Part shown: positions 20,226 through 28,949 of the stretch, in pieces
How positions within the stretch are numbered: the first letter of the stretch is position 1
Layout of the letters: every line of letters begins with the position of its first letter
Assembly: GCA_014382245.1 (NCBI GenBank)
Contig: JACNKC010000047.1
Coordinates: forward strand, 1-64,000
Length of the DNA: 64,000 nucleotides
Direction of reading: 5' to 3'
From: Pseudomonadota bacterium
GTDB taxonomy: Bacteria; Desulfobacterota; Binatia; UBA1149
The notes under the pieces: generated by a model
The model's input: the letters and a program-made list of their open reading frames with translations, nothing else
Databases searched by the model: none
What the model was told of the DNA's origin: nothing
Translations under genes and position numbers: made by a program

Positions 20226-21167
20226 GTGATAAACGCCGACCACCTCAGCAAGAATTACGGGCCCGTGCGGGCGGTTGATGATATTTCCTTTGATATAGTG
20301 GCGGGCGATATAGTTGGACTGCTCGGACCCAATGGTTCGGGCAAAACCACCATCATGCGCATGCTTACGGGTTTCTTTGCCCCCACCGCTGGCACTTGCA
20401 GCGTGGCGGGCGTCGACCTGGTAGAAGACTCTCTTGGGGCGCGGCGCCACATCGGCTACCTGCCTGAGAATATCGCGCTTTATCCCGATATGAACGTGCG
20501 CGGTTATCTCACTTTCGCTGCGCGTACCCGCGACTACGGTGGTAACGTCAAGCAACGCGTAGACGATGTCATGGAGGAGTGCGGCCTGGCCCACATGGCC
20601 CGGCGCACCATTGGCAAGATGTCCAAGGGCTATCGCCAGCGGGTGGGCATTGCCCAGGCTATCGTACACGAACCCAAGGTGCTCATTCTCGATGAACCCA
20701 CGGTTGGTCTCGATCCCCGCCAGATTGTCGAGATACGATCCTTGATCGGGGAGCTCGCCGGGCGATCGACCGTGCTGCTGTCCACCCACATCCTGCCCGA
20801 GGTCAGCGCGACCTGCAGGCGGGTGCTCATTCTCGACGAGGGCCGGCTGGTAGCCGAGGACACGGCAGAAGGCCTGACAAAAAAGACAGTTGGCAAACGG
20901 GAGGCGGTTCTCCGGTTGAGAGCCGACGCCGCCGAGGCTGCTCGGGTGCTGGAGGCCGTCGACGGGGTGGAGTCGGTTGAGCTCACAGGCACGGCTTCCG
21001 ATGGCACGGTTTCCTTGCTGGTGACAGCTGCGCAGGCTACCGACCTCGTGCCCGCCCTGGTACGCGAAATAAGCGAGCGGGGCTGGCCCCTGTACGAAGC
21101 CACACCACGCGTGATGAGCCTTGAGGAACTGTTCGTCAAGATACTTGAAGACGGGGAAGGCCGTTGA
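20226..21167 (+). CDS. ABC transporter ATPase, GldA-like
   Basis: A 313-residue ABC ATPase: Walker A GPNGSGKTT, Q-loop region IGYLPENIALYPDM, signature MSKGYRQRVGIAQAI (variant of LSGGQ), Walker B VLILDEPTVGLDP and H-loop STHIL. A ~90-residue C-terminal extension is typical of ABC-2 exporters of the GldA/NosF kind. It starts at GTG and overlaps the permease gene. Together with the next three genes it forms the GldA-F-G-DUF4340 set found in many Deltaproteobacteria and Bacteroidota. In Flavobacterium the set is needed for gliding; elsewhere its cargo is unknown. Confidence 0.9.
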   Translation: MINADHLSKNYGPVRAVDDISFDIVAGDIVGLLGPNGSGKTTIMRMLTGFFAPTAGTCSVAGVDLVEDSLGARRHIGYLPENIALYPDMNVRGYLTFAARTRDYGGNVKQRVDDVMEECGLAHMARRTIGKMSKGYRQRVGIAQAIVHEPKVLILDEPTVGLDPRQIVEIRSLIGELAGRSTVLLSTHILPEVSATCRRVLILDEGRLVAEDTAEGLTKKTVGKREAVLRLRADAAEAARVLEAVDGVESVELTGTASDGTVSLLVTAAQATDLVPALVREISERGWPLYEATPRVMSLEELFVKILEDGEGR

Positions 21168-21910
21168 AAAGGTTCGCGGCACTGCTTCGCCGAGAGCTGC
21201 GCGGATTCTTCGGTTCACCGCTGGTATACTTCGTAGCGGCCGTGTTTCTCGCGCTGTCCGGCTACTACTTCTACACCGACCTCAACGCCTTTATCACCTT
21301 CGGCTTCGGTGACAGCATCGTCGAGCACCTGTGGCAGCGGCTGTTCAACGACATCGTGAGGGTGGTATTGACGGTCATACCCCTGGTGACCATGCGGGTT
21401 TATGCCGAGGAGAAACACCTGGGCACGATCGAGCTGCTTTACACTTCGCCGCTGCGAGACGGAGAGATACTGGCCGCCAAGTACCTGGCGTGCATGTGCG
21501 TGTTCCTGGTTTTACTGGGCTCAACGGTGCTGTACCCGGCCATGATCTACTACATACAGCCCTTCGACCTGTCGCAGCTCAAGGCGATTTATCTCGGCTT
21601 GTTTATGCTGGTTTCTACGATGGTGCTGATAGGCATTTTCGTTTCTTCGTTGACCCGGACCCAGCTCATTGCCGCGATGTTTACTTATGGCGTGGTATTG
21701 CTGTTGTGGAATCTCAGCTGGAACGAAGCAGCGCTGCCCACCGACCTGCTCGGTGTGATTTCCCAGCTCTGCGCTTACGACCACTTTGAGCCCTTTGCCC
21801 GGGGTGTCGTAGAGCTTAAACACATGGCGTACTTTGCTGCGCTGTCGTTGCTGATGGTCTTCGGTACCCTGCGCTCGATGGAGTCGCGACAGTGGAGGGG
21901 GCGCCGCTGA
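21164..21910 (+). CDS. ABC-2 permease, GldF-like
   Basis: A 248-residue membrane protein with six predicted helices, starting RRELRGFFGSPLVYFVAAVFLALSGYYFY, with the YAEEKHLGTIELLYTSPL segment characteristic of GldF/ABC-2 permeases. It begins at TTG 21164 and overlaps the ATPase stop by 4 bp; the alternative starts lie inside TM1. It provides the membrane channel for the GldA-like ATPase. Confidence 0.9.
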   Translation: MKRFAALLRRELRGFFGSPLVYFVAAVFLALSGYYFYTDLNAFITFGFGDSIVEHLWQRLFNDIVRVVLTVIPLVTMRVYAEEKHLGTIELLYTSPLRDGEILAAKYLACMCVFLVLLGSTVLYPAMIYYIQPFDLSQLKAIYLGLFMLVSTMVLIGIFVSSLTRTQLIAAMFTYGVVLLLWNLSWNEAALPTDLLGVISQLCAYDHFEPFARGVVELKHMAYFAALSLLMVFGTLRSMESRQWRGRR

Positions 21911-23271
21911 TGGGTGATCGGCTTCTTCGTTTGATCCAGCTGTTGCTGGCTACCGGCGGCCTGGTCGCATTGTTGGCCATGCTGGTGGTGCTCAGCTACG
22001 TGCACCCGGCGCGGCTCGACCTCAGCCCGGGTAATCGTTACACCCTGTCGGACCACGGGCTGGCCGTTCTGCATGACATCGATCAGCCGCTGCACGTTAC
22101 AGGCTTCATACGTACCGAAGATCCCAGGAACCCGTTGCTCAAGGACTTGCTGTGGCAAGCGTCGCACGAGAGTGCCTTCATCAGCTACGAGCTGGTGGAT
22201 GTAAACCGTAACCCGTCGCTCGCCCAGGAAAAGTCGGTATCTTCTTACGGTGCTGTGCTCGTTGAAAGCGCCGATCGCAGCCGCACCTTCAGCAATCCGA
22301 CAGAAGACCAACTGGTATCGGCCATAGTGCAGGTAACCCGCCCGGCCAGGCGAGTGACAGTGATCAGGGGGCACGGTGAGTGCGACATCATGGACACCGA
22401 CCGGGACCACGGTTGCTCGCGCTTGAGAGATGCCGTGTCGCTGGAGTTCTACGACGTCGAAGAGCAGAGCCTGGCCGACGGAGGCGAAGTCCATCCCGAC
22501 ACGGCGGTGCTCATTATTGCCGGTCCGACGAAGGATTATATTCAGCACGAGCTCAATTCAGTGGAGCGGTTTCTTGACGCTGGCGGTAGGGCTCTCGTCC
22601 TGCTTGATCCGTTCAAGGCTCCTTCGTTGGTTGCCCTCCTGCGAAACTACGGCGTTGCCTACGGCGACGACGTGGTGGTTGATCAGCGCAACAGGCTGGC
22701 CGGGGGCGAATCCTTGTCAGCCGTGGTTGATGACCTGAGCGATCAACACCTGGTGACGGCCACCCTCGACGCGCCGGTACTGCTTTCGCGTACGCGCAGC
22801 GTCAGTGGCCGTCGCGATGATGACCGGGGCCGTTATGTTGCAGTGCTACTGAAATCGAGCCAGGCGAGTTGGGCGAGCCACGACCCCGCGGTACTCGGCG
22901 AGAGCTCGCCTTTCTTTGTGGCCGGGCGGGACCTGAACGGGCCCATGTCGGTCTCGGTTGAAGTCAGCCAGCGCGCGCTGAGCGGTGACGGTACAACTCG
23001 TATCATCGCGGTTGGTGACTCGGATTTTGTTCAGAATCGATTCCTCGATTACCTGGCGAACAAGGACCTGTTGGTCAATTCGATAAACTGGCTGGCGAGA
23101 CAGCGTGATCTGATTTCGTCGCGGCCCAAGCAGAAAGCGATGGCCAAGGAGCAGTTCTTCATCAGCCAGGCCGAACTCTCCCGTATTTTTACCTGGGCTG
23201 CTGTCGGCCAACCAATGCTTTTCTTTTTAGTGGGCATAGGCCTGGTCGCGTGGAGGCGCCTGGGGCCATGA
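21910..23271 (+). CDS. GldG-like ABC-associated substrate-binding/auxiliary membrane protein
   Basis: About 453 residues with an N-terminal TM helix, a large periplasmic region and a C-terminal TM helix (MLFFLVGIGLVAWRR). It starts the domain with LDLSPGNRYTLSDHGLAVLHDIDQPLHVTGF, the hallmark of the GldG / IFT52-like family, and has a DUF4350-like middle with GDSDFVQNRF. ATG 21910 overlaps the permease stop (TGATG), and GGAGGGG lies 7 nt upstream, so it is better than GTG 21892. It works with the two ABC genes. Confidence 0.87.
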   Translation: MGDRLLRLIQLLLATGGLVALLAMLVVLSYVHPARLDLSPGNRYTLSDHGLAVLHDIDQPLHVTGFIRTEDPRNPLLKDLLWQASHESAFISYELVDVNRNPSLAQEKSVSSYGAVLVESADRSRTFSNPTEDQLVSAIVQVTRPARRVTVIRGHGECDIMDTDRDHGCSRLRDAVSLEFYDVEEQSLADGGEVHPDTAVLIIAGPTKDYIQHELNSVERFLDAGGRALVLLDPFKAPSLVALLRNYGVAYGDDVVVDQRNRLAGGESLSAVVDDLSDQHLVTATLDAPVLLSRTRSVSGRRDDDRGRYVAVLLKSSQASWASHDPAVLGESSPFFVAGRDLNGPMSVSVEVSQRALSGDGTTRIIAVGDSDFVQNRFLDYLANKDLLVNSINWLARQRDLISSRPKQKAMAKEQFFISQAELSRIFTWAAVGQPMLFFLVGIGLVAWRRLGP

Positions 23272-23834
23272 AGTGGGGACGTATAGCCCTGTACTGGGCC
23301 CTCGCGGTTGGTATCGCTATCTACCTGCAGTGGGGAGGCGCCACTTCCCGGTCAGAACTGGAACTGCCGGCCACGACGACCTCGGCGCCCCTGCTCGAAG
23401 GCCCGGCGAACCGAATTGACCGCGTAGAAATTACAGCCGACGGGCAGCAACTGGTCTGCGAGAGGATTGAAAATCGTTGGCGATTGGTCGAGCCGAGGGG
23501 CCTGGCGATGTCTAACGACCTGCTTGACGCCACGCTCGAAACACTGACTTCGACACCACCCATAGAATCTATTTCCGACGACGACGTTAAACTCTCGGAC
23601 TTTGGTCTCGATCCGCCGGCACTGGTTTTCCGGGCCTGGTCGGGCGAGCGCGAGCTTGGCGAGCTGCTTCTTGGCGATCGCAATCCCACCCGCACGGCCG
23701 CCTACGCCGGACGCAAAGGGGAGACCAAGGTCTACGTGATCGGTCTCAGCTCGCGTTACTACACCGAGTTGCTGCTCGACGAAGTAGCGCGGCAGCGCGG
23801 TTTGACAGGGCAGAACAAGGGCTCGGGTCCTTAG
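23268..23834 (+). CDS. DUF4340 membrane-anchored protein
   Basis: A 188-residue protein with an N-terminal anchor (IALYWALAVGIAIYLQW) and a periplasmic domain of the DUF4340 type: VEITADGQQLVCERIENRWRLVEP, SDFGLDPPALVFRAW and LLLGDRNPTRTAAYA. DUF4340 proteins are usually 300-500 residues with several repeats of this unit; here only one is present. It overlaps the GldG-like gene by ATGA (start 23268, not the track's 23250) and completes the ABC set. Confidence 0.82.
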   Translation: MKWGRIALYWALAVGIAIYLQWGGATSRSELELPATTTSAPLLEGPANRIDRVEITADGQQLVCERIENRWRLVEPRGLAMSNDLLDATLETLTSTPPIESISDDDVKLSDFGLDPPALVFRAWSGERELGELLLGDRNPTRTAAYAGRKGETKVYVIGLSSRYYTELLLDEVARQRGLTGQNKGSGP

Positions 23835-23844
23835 GACGTAAACC

Positions 23845-24966
23845 TTGGATTTCGCTTTCAGCGAAGAGCAGCAGCTGCTGCGCGCTACCACCGAGTCGTT
23901 TCTCGCCGCCGAAGCTCCCATCACCTACGCGCGCGATTTTTCCGAACAGGATGTCGCCCTACTGGACGAGGCGCTGTGGCAGCGCATGGTGGCCCTGGGT
24001 TGGACTGGTCTCACGGTCTCAGAAGAAAACGGTGGCGCTGGACTGGGCGTACTTGAGGCTGTAGTACTTGCCGAAGAGATGGGCAAGGTCCTGCTGCCCG
24101 CTCCGTGGCTGTCCACCGTGGCGCTTGCGGTTCCCGTGCTGACCGCAGTCGGTGGCGAGCGGGCCGACGAGCTACTGTCCGCCATTGCCGCAGGTGACGC
24201 TCGAGTGAGCCTGGCTATGCTCGAAGAATCGGGCAGTTGGAATCCTTCCGACGTTGAGTTGGTTGCCGTTACCAGCAAAGAGGGTTTCGTGCTGGAGGGG
24301 ACGAAATATTTCGTGCCCGACGCCTGCTTCGCCACTCACCTGCTGGTCGTGGCCGGAGTCGACGATGGGCTCGGCTTATTTGTAGTCGAAACGGGCCAGG
24401 CTGGCCTGGCCATGGAAACCATGGCGACGGTCGATGCCACCCGGCCCTTGTCGCTTGTTGAACTCAAGGACGTGCAACTGCCCGGTAGCGCGTTGCTGGG
24501 TAATAAAACGCTGTCGGCTTCCGAGCTGGACGGACCGATATCTTCGGCGGTCTGCGTGCTTGCGGCCGAGATGTGCGGAGTGGCCTCTAAGGCTCTCGAT
24601 TTGACCCTCGATTATCTTGGTGTGCGAGAGCAGTTTGGCAAGCGGCTGGGTAGTTTTCAGGCTCTTCAGCATCGTTGTACCGACATGAAAGTGTCGTTGG
24701 AGAACGCCCGTTCCCTGGTTTACTACGCCGCGTGGGCGGTGGATGAGGGGAGGGACGACTCGGCGCTGGCCGTCGCCATGGCTAAAGCCTGGTGTAGCGA
24801 TGGATGTTCGGAGATAGTGGCGGCTGCCATACAACTTCACGGCGGCATAGGTTTCACCTGGGAGCACGACCTCCAGTTGCTGTTTCGGCGCGTGAAGGGT
24901 TCCGAGGCCTGCTGGGGCGACGCGACCGTTCAAAGAGAGAAGGTCGCTTCCCTTCTGCAGCTCTGA
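23845..24966 (+). CDS. Acyl-CoA dehydrogenase
   Basis: A 373-residue flavoprotein of the acyl-CoA dehydrogenase family: N-terminal domain MDFAFSEEQQLLRATTESFL, middle segment EENGGAGLGVLEAVVLAEEMGKVLLPAPWL, and C-terminal REQFGKRLGSFQALQHRCTDM and QLHGGIGFTWEHDLQL. The shape LPAPWLSTVALA together with the GFTWEHDL motif is typical of the FadE-like dehydrogenases found in steroid and cyclic-compound degradation, where active enzymes are often heteromers. It starts at TTG with TAGGAC upstream, only 11 bp after DUF4340, so it may be transcribed with the ABC genes. The substrate is unknown. Confidence 0.88.
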   Translation: MDFAFSEEQQLLRATTESFLAAEAPITYARDFSEQDVALLDEALWQRMVALGWTGLTVSEENGGAGLGVLEAVVLAEEMGKVLLPAPWLSTVALAVPVLTAVGGERADELLSAIAAGDARVSLAMLEESGSWNPSDVELVAVTSKEGFVLEGTKYFVPDACFATHLLVVAGVDDGLGLFVVETGQAGLAMETMATVDATRPLSLVELKDVQLPGSALLGNKTLSASELDGPISSAVCVLAAEMCGVASKALDLTLDYLGVREQFGKRLGSFQALQHRCTDMKVSLENARSLVYYAAWAVDEGRDDSALAVAMAKAWCSDGCSEIVAAAIQLHGGIGFTWEHDLQLLFRRVKGSEACWGDATVQREKVASLLQL

Positions 24967-24986
24967 GGCGGCCTGCTCACGCCGCC
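24967..24986. terminator. GC-rich hairpin between convergent genes
   Basis: GGCGGC, an 8-nt loop and GCCGCC fill the 22-bp gap between the acyl-CoA dehydrogenase and mlaD stops. There is no U-tract, so termination is only suggested by position. Confidence 0.3.
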
Positions 24987-24988
24987 GC

Positions 24989-25954
24989 TTAGAAAAGCGT
25001 ACCTATCGCCGTGCCGATTACCGATATCGGGGCCTGGTCCTCGATGGTCTCGGCCGTGCGGCCAAGCGCCCTGATGGCGTCCTCGGTCTCGTAGTACAGC
25101 GAGTCGTCGGTCAGCAGCTTGCCTATGGTCCCGTCGCCTGAATTGAGCATCGAGGCCATGCGATCGAGTTCGTCGGTGCTGCTTCTCAGTCGTGCCATTG
25201 TTTCGCGGGCCTCGTCGTAGAAGGCGGAGTCGTCGGTCAATAGCTCGCCCAGCGATCCTTCGCCGTCTACGAGGCGGCCGGTCAGGGTCGATATGTTGTT
25301 GGCGGCATTCTTGAGACTTGCCAGCGCGCCGGTCATCTCGGTGTAAAGCGAATCGTCGGCCGAGAGGCGACCGAGGGTTCCTTCGCCCGCAGCGATGCGC
25401 GAGGTTATAATATCCAGGCTGCCCGCAGTGGCGGTTATGGCCGCGGCGTTTTCGTCGACGATCTTGTTGAGGGTCCCCAGCAGGTCTGCCTGGTTGCTGT
25501 TGAACGATTCCACCAGCTCGCGGATACTGCTACCCACTCGTTCGAGCTCGCCAAGGGCACCGGTGATGCCGCCGCGCTCGACTCCCCTAATGCTGTCGCC
25601 GTCGCCGAGGCGTCCCGCAACCGGGTCGCCAGCAGAAATAGCGACGAAACGGTTTCCGCTCAAGGCCTGGTAGTCGAGCACTGCTTCGCTTCCGCCGTAT
25701 ACCGCCACGGCGCCGTCGAGCTCAATGCCTACGCGCACGCCCCCTTCTACCAGTCGCACGGAGCTCACACTGCCGGCCTCCACGCCCGCCACACGTACCG
25801 GTGCTCCCGCGGTCAGCCCGTGTACGTCCGAAAACTTGGCGTAGAGATGCCACGAGTTCGTGAACATCCTCGACTGCCCGGTGAGGGCGATGGCCACGAA
25901 AAACACCAGTAGTCCGCCGATGAAAAATAATCCAGCTCTCTGTTCCTTGTTCAT
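24989..25954 (-). CDS. mlaD: MCE-domain protein MlaD with three C-terminal repeats
   Basis: A 321-residue inner-membrane-anchored protein: TM helix at ~8-25, then an MCE domain (~33-115, DVHGLTAGAPVRVAGVEAGSV). MCE proteins form hexameric rings that carry phospholipid across the periplasm. The C-terminal half is mostly helical and contains three copies, 41-42 residues apart, of G(E/D)GT(L/I)G+L..DDS.(Y/F) at residues ~190, 231 and 273. These could extend the ring as a needle or tube. It lies last in the mlaE-F-D operon. Confidence 0.88.
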   Translation of the reverse strand: MNKEQRAGLFFIGGLLVFFVAIALTGQSRMFTNSWHLYAKFSDVHGLTAGAPVRVAGVEAGSVSSVRLVEGGVRVGIELDGAVAVYGGSEAVLDYQALSGNRFVAISAGDPVAGRLGDGDSIRGVERGGITGALGELERVGSSIRELVESFNSNQADLLGTLNKIVDENAAAITATAGSLDIITSRIAAGEGTLGRLSADDSLYTEMTGALASLKNAANNISTLTGRLVDGEGSLGELLTDDSAFYDEARETMARLRSSTDELDRMASMLNSGDGTIGKLLTDDSLYYETEDAIRALGRTAETIEDQAPISVIGTAIGTLF

Positions 25955-25960
25955 AACTTG

Positions 25961-26767
25961 TTATCCGTCCTTGCCTGTCTCGTCCTTGTTGTCAGCTTGA
26001 TCCCGTGACGCGAGTACGCGAGCCGCTTCGAGGAACGAGCGCGTACCCGGGTCGGTGCTCGTGAGAAACTCGCGGTAGCTTCCTTCTTCGGCGATCCGTC
26101 CGCCCTCGAGCATGGCGACCCGGTCGGCGACCAAGTCGGCTATGACCATGTCGTGGGTAACCACTACCTGTGTGATCGGTCGATCCCTGCGAACCCGCGC
26201 TATCAACAGTCCTATCTGCTCGGTGAGCACCGGGTCGAGCTCGGCGGTGGGTTCGTCGTAAAAAATGAGGTCGGGGTTGACGGCCAGTGCCCGCGCCAGG
26301 GCGACGCGCTTTTTCATTCCACCGCTCAGCTCACCGGGCAACTTGTTGTTCGAGCCGCCCATCTCCACTTCGTCGAGAACCTGCTCGCATATCGAGTGCA
26401 TGTCTTTCTCGCTGTGGGTTCCGTGCTCGCGCATACGCAGGGTGACGTTTTCTTCCACCGTCAACGATCCCAGCAGGGCCGAGTGTTGGAATACCATCGA
26501 AACGAGAAAGGGCTTCTCGTCGGGTGGAAGGGCCGCGTATTCCGGTACCATCATGCCGCCGATCTGTATTTTGCCTGATGTCGGGACTTCAAGCCCGGCC
26601 ATCAACCTCACGAGCACGCTCTTGCCGGTTCCGCTGCCGCCCAGCACGCACAGGGTCTCACCGGCGGCAATGTTCATGTTGACCCCGTCCAGTACCCGGA
26701 TGTCGCCGTACTCATGGATGACATTGTCGACCGTTACGCCGACACCCTTTCCCGGTGTGCGCTTCAC
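25961..26767 (-). CDS. mlaF: MlaF-like ABC ATPase for lipid transport
   Basis: A 268-residue ABC ATPase: Walker A GGSGTGKS, Q-loop MVFQHSALLGSLTVEENV, signature LSGGMKKRVALARA, Walker B DLIFYDEPTAELDP and H-loop VTHDM. The wording KKR after LSGGM and the VFQHSALLGSLTVEENV stretch are characteristic of MlaF/Ttg2A ATPases. It starts at GTG and overlaps the mlaE stop (GTGA). It powers MlaE-MlaD phospholipid movement between membranes. Confidence 0.92.
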   Translation of the reverse strand: MKRTPGKGVGVTVDNVIHEYGDIRVLDGVNMNIAAGETLCVLGGSGTGKSVLVRLMAGLEVPTSGKIQIGGMMVPEYAALPPDEKPFLVSMVFQHSALLGSLTVEENVTLRMREHGTHSEKDMHSICEQVLDEVEMGGSNNKLPGELSGGMKKRVALARALAVNPDLIFYDEPTAELDPVLTEQIGLLIARVRRDRPITQVVVTHDMVIADLVADRVAMLEGGRIAEEGSYREFLTSTDPGTRSFLEAARVLASRDQADNKDETGKDG

Positions 26768-27561
26768 GGAAGCAACACCGCCATTCTCACGATTATGAAA
26801 TCAAACACGATCACCAGCACGAAACTCCATACCACCGACTGGGTAGTCGATGATGCGACGCCGGCCGTACCACCACGGGTTCGCAGTCCGAAGGCACAGG
26901 AAACCGTGGCGATGGTCACACCGAACACCACGCCCTTGACCAGCCCCACCACGATGTCCTGCATGGCAATTTCGTTCACGAGATTATCCCAGAACAAGGC
27001 CAGCGAGATGTTGATGGCCGGGTCGAGTTGCACGGCCAGGCAACCGCCGAGTATGCCTACAGCGTCGGCGTAGAGAATCAGTACCGGAAGGGCCAGCGCC
27101 ATAGCCGTTATCCTGGGCGTTACCAGGTAGCGCTCGGGGTCGATGTCCATGGTGCGCAGCGCGCTCACCTCGTCGTAGACCGCCATCGAACCGATCTGGG
27201 CGGTGATCGAAGAGCCCACGCGGCCGGCAACAAGAAAAGCTATCAGTACTGGCCCGAGTTCCTTGGTCATCGACAGCCCGACTATGGATCCCAGCACTTC
27301 CTGGGAATAGTTGACCAGCTGGTCAGCGGTCTGCACCACCAGTACCATGCCGATGAAGAAGGCCACGAGTGATGCGATGGGGAGGGTCTCGCTGCCAACT
27401 ATTATCATCTGTTCGACGATGCGTGGGCGTTCGCGCCACAAAGAGCGCGGTCCCGGGATAGAACGCCCGAGCAACAGCAACACCTCGCCTGACATCGAGA
27501 GCGTGTCGAGCACGGTCCTGCCGCACCGTTGCACGATTCCTGCTGTACCAGGCTCCGTCAC
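26764..27561 (-). CDS. mlaE: MlaE-like permease
   Basis: A 265-residue membrane permease of the MlaE/YrbE family: FIGMVLVVQTADQL, LGSIVGLSMTKELGPVLIAFLVAGRVGSSITAQIGSM, and VTPRITAMALALPVLILYADAVGILGG. These match the conserved EFxPVLTxLxxAGRxGAxxxAElG region. The start is GTG 27561, overlapping the upstream stop as GTGA; the track's extra 44 residues read the neighbour's 3' end in another frame. It forms the core of the lipid transporter with MlaF and MlaD. Confidence 0.9.
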   Translation of the reverse strand: MTEPGTAGIVQRCGRTVLDTLSMSGEVLLLLGRSIPGPRSLWRERPRIVEQMIIVGSETLPIASLVAFFIGMVLVVQTADQLVNYSQEVLGSIVGLSMTKELGPVLIAFLVAGRVGSSITAQIGSMAVYDEVSALRTMDIDPERYLVTPRITAMALALPVLILYADAVGILGGCLAVQLDPAINISLALFWDNLVNEIAMQDIVVGLVKGVVFGVTIATVSCAFGLRTRGGTAGVASSTTQSVVWSFVLVIVFDFIIVRMAVLLP

Positions 27562-28940
27562 GACCCTGAGTCTCCTGTCGAAAATTCGATGGGGCCGTGC
27601 CAACGGCCTTTCCGCCTGCCGCCAATTCCCCACAGCAGCTCGAAGTCCAACGGTTGCCTGGCCTCTTCGCGCTGCCAGGCCACCAGCGTCCACAGCGGAG
27701 CGTACAGAGCTTCGACGGTGGTGTTAAACGGAAACAGGGCTTCGAGCAGGGCGGGAGAATGGCCCGAGTGTTTGCCGTGAACCGAAATGTCCTTGACCAG
27801 GCCCAGCACTGTCGTGGCCACGTGGTCGCCCAACGGATCATCGGCGTGCTGCTGGGTGACGTGTCTGCCGCCCACGAACAAGGCGCTCCACGACCGCCGG
27901 CTGCCGTTCTCGTTTTGCTCGAGCCGGTAACGCAGGAGCGGCCAGGCGTAAAAAGAACGGTGCTGTCCCGGGCGCTTTGATGATTGCCAGAAAGGGAACA
28001 CCCTCGTGGTGAGCAGTTCTCCACTGTCGAGATCACGCTGTGTCATGACCAGGGGCCAGGGTGCCGACACGGTTCGCACGCGCTCGTCGTAGTCCTCGGT
28101 TACTGAGAACAGGGGAATGCCCAGCAGGGGCAGCCAGGCCCTGTGTTTGCGAGCAGGTGAATCGATTGATGCGTACAGGGGCCAGTGGAGCCTTGAGCCC
28201 TGCGTGGTGCCGTCGCGCTCGATGGTGGTGGACTTCACCCAGGTGGGCCACAGGAAGTAACTCGAGCTTTCCTTTCCATCGATCTTCCACTTGCCGGCCA
28301 GTGGCCACAGGCGTGTGCCGGACGCGCGCGGCCCGCTTATGGTCGAGAAGAACGGGAATCCGTACCAGCGCCTGACCTCGAGGTTTCGGGTGACAGAAAG
28401 GTAGAGCGGAAAGGCGGCCACGCGGATATTGTCAAATCCCAGCAGTCCTTGGAAGTCCCCGTAGATGGGCAGTACGGAGAGGCTTCGACCCCGGTCACTG
28501 CGGTTGCGATAGAAGAGCAGTGGCCGCAACTGCAACGAATGATCGCGCACCCGCGCACGAGGGGTCTCCGCGGCAGACTGCTTACTATTGAGCTCAGGGT
28601 CTGCCACGTGCCAATAGCTGCGCAAGTCATCGATGAAAATAGACGCGAGGTTGGTACGGCTGTGGCCGGGGCCAGCTCCCCAGGAGAACATGGGGTAGAG
28701 AACATCGGCCCGGGTAACGGTGGAATGCCGGCGCATACTGATCAGGGGGCGTAGCACCCAGGCGCTGCGGTCGCCTTCGCGTTGCCAGGAGAAAAGGGGC
28801 CCGAGCAGGTCAAGACGGCTGCTTTCGGCCGTGGATTCCCAGAAGAACAGTGGCCACAGCCGGTAGCGAGACGCGTCGGCCGTCCCGCTCGATGCCGCCA
28901 CTATCATGGCGGCGAAGAGCAATGTGATCATAGATTTCAA
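27558..28940 (-). CDS. Exported aromatic-Pro repeat protein heading the mla operon, function unknown
   Basis: A 460-residue protein with a signal peptide (residues 1-23). It is built from at least 14 short units of the type (L/F)xP(L/F)(F/W/Y), for example LWPLFFW, LGPLFSW, LRPLIS, LYPMFSW, LRPLLFY, LPIYGDF, FPLYLS, FPFFST, LWPLAG, HWPLYA, FPFWQS and AWPLLRY. They alternate with polar Arg/Ser/Asp loops. The regular spacing suggests a beta-barrel or beta-solenoid at the outer membrane. I do not recognise the family. Its stop overlaps the mlaE start, so translation is coupled; an outer-membrane partner of the MCE system is the natural hypothesis. Confidence 0.75.
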   Translation of the reverse strand: MKSMITLLFAAMIVAASSGTADASRYRLWPLFFWESTAESSRLDLLGPLFSWQREGDRSAWVLRPLISMRRHSTVTRADVLYPMFSWGAGPGHSRTNLASIFIDDLRSYWHVADPELNSKQSAAETPRARVRDHSLQLRPLLFYRNRSDRGRSLSVLPIYGDFQGLLGFDNIRVAAFPLYLSVTRNLEVRRWYGFPFFSTISGPRASGTRLWPLAGKWKIDGKESSSYFLWPTWVKSTTIERDGTTQGSRLHWPLYASIDSPARKHRAWLPLLGIPLFSVTEDYDERVRTVSAPWPLVMTQRDLDSGELLTTRVFPFWQSSKRPGQHRSFYAWPLLRYRLEQNENGSRRSWSALFVGGRHVTQQHADDPLGDHVATTVLGLVKDISVHGKHSGHSPALLEALFPFNTTVEALYAPLWTLVAWQREEARQPLDFELLWGIGGRRKGRWHGPIEFSTGDSGS

Positions 28941-28949
28941 CGCTGTTGC

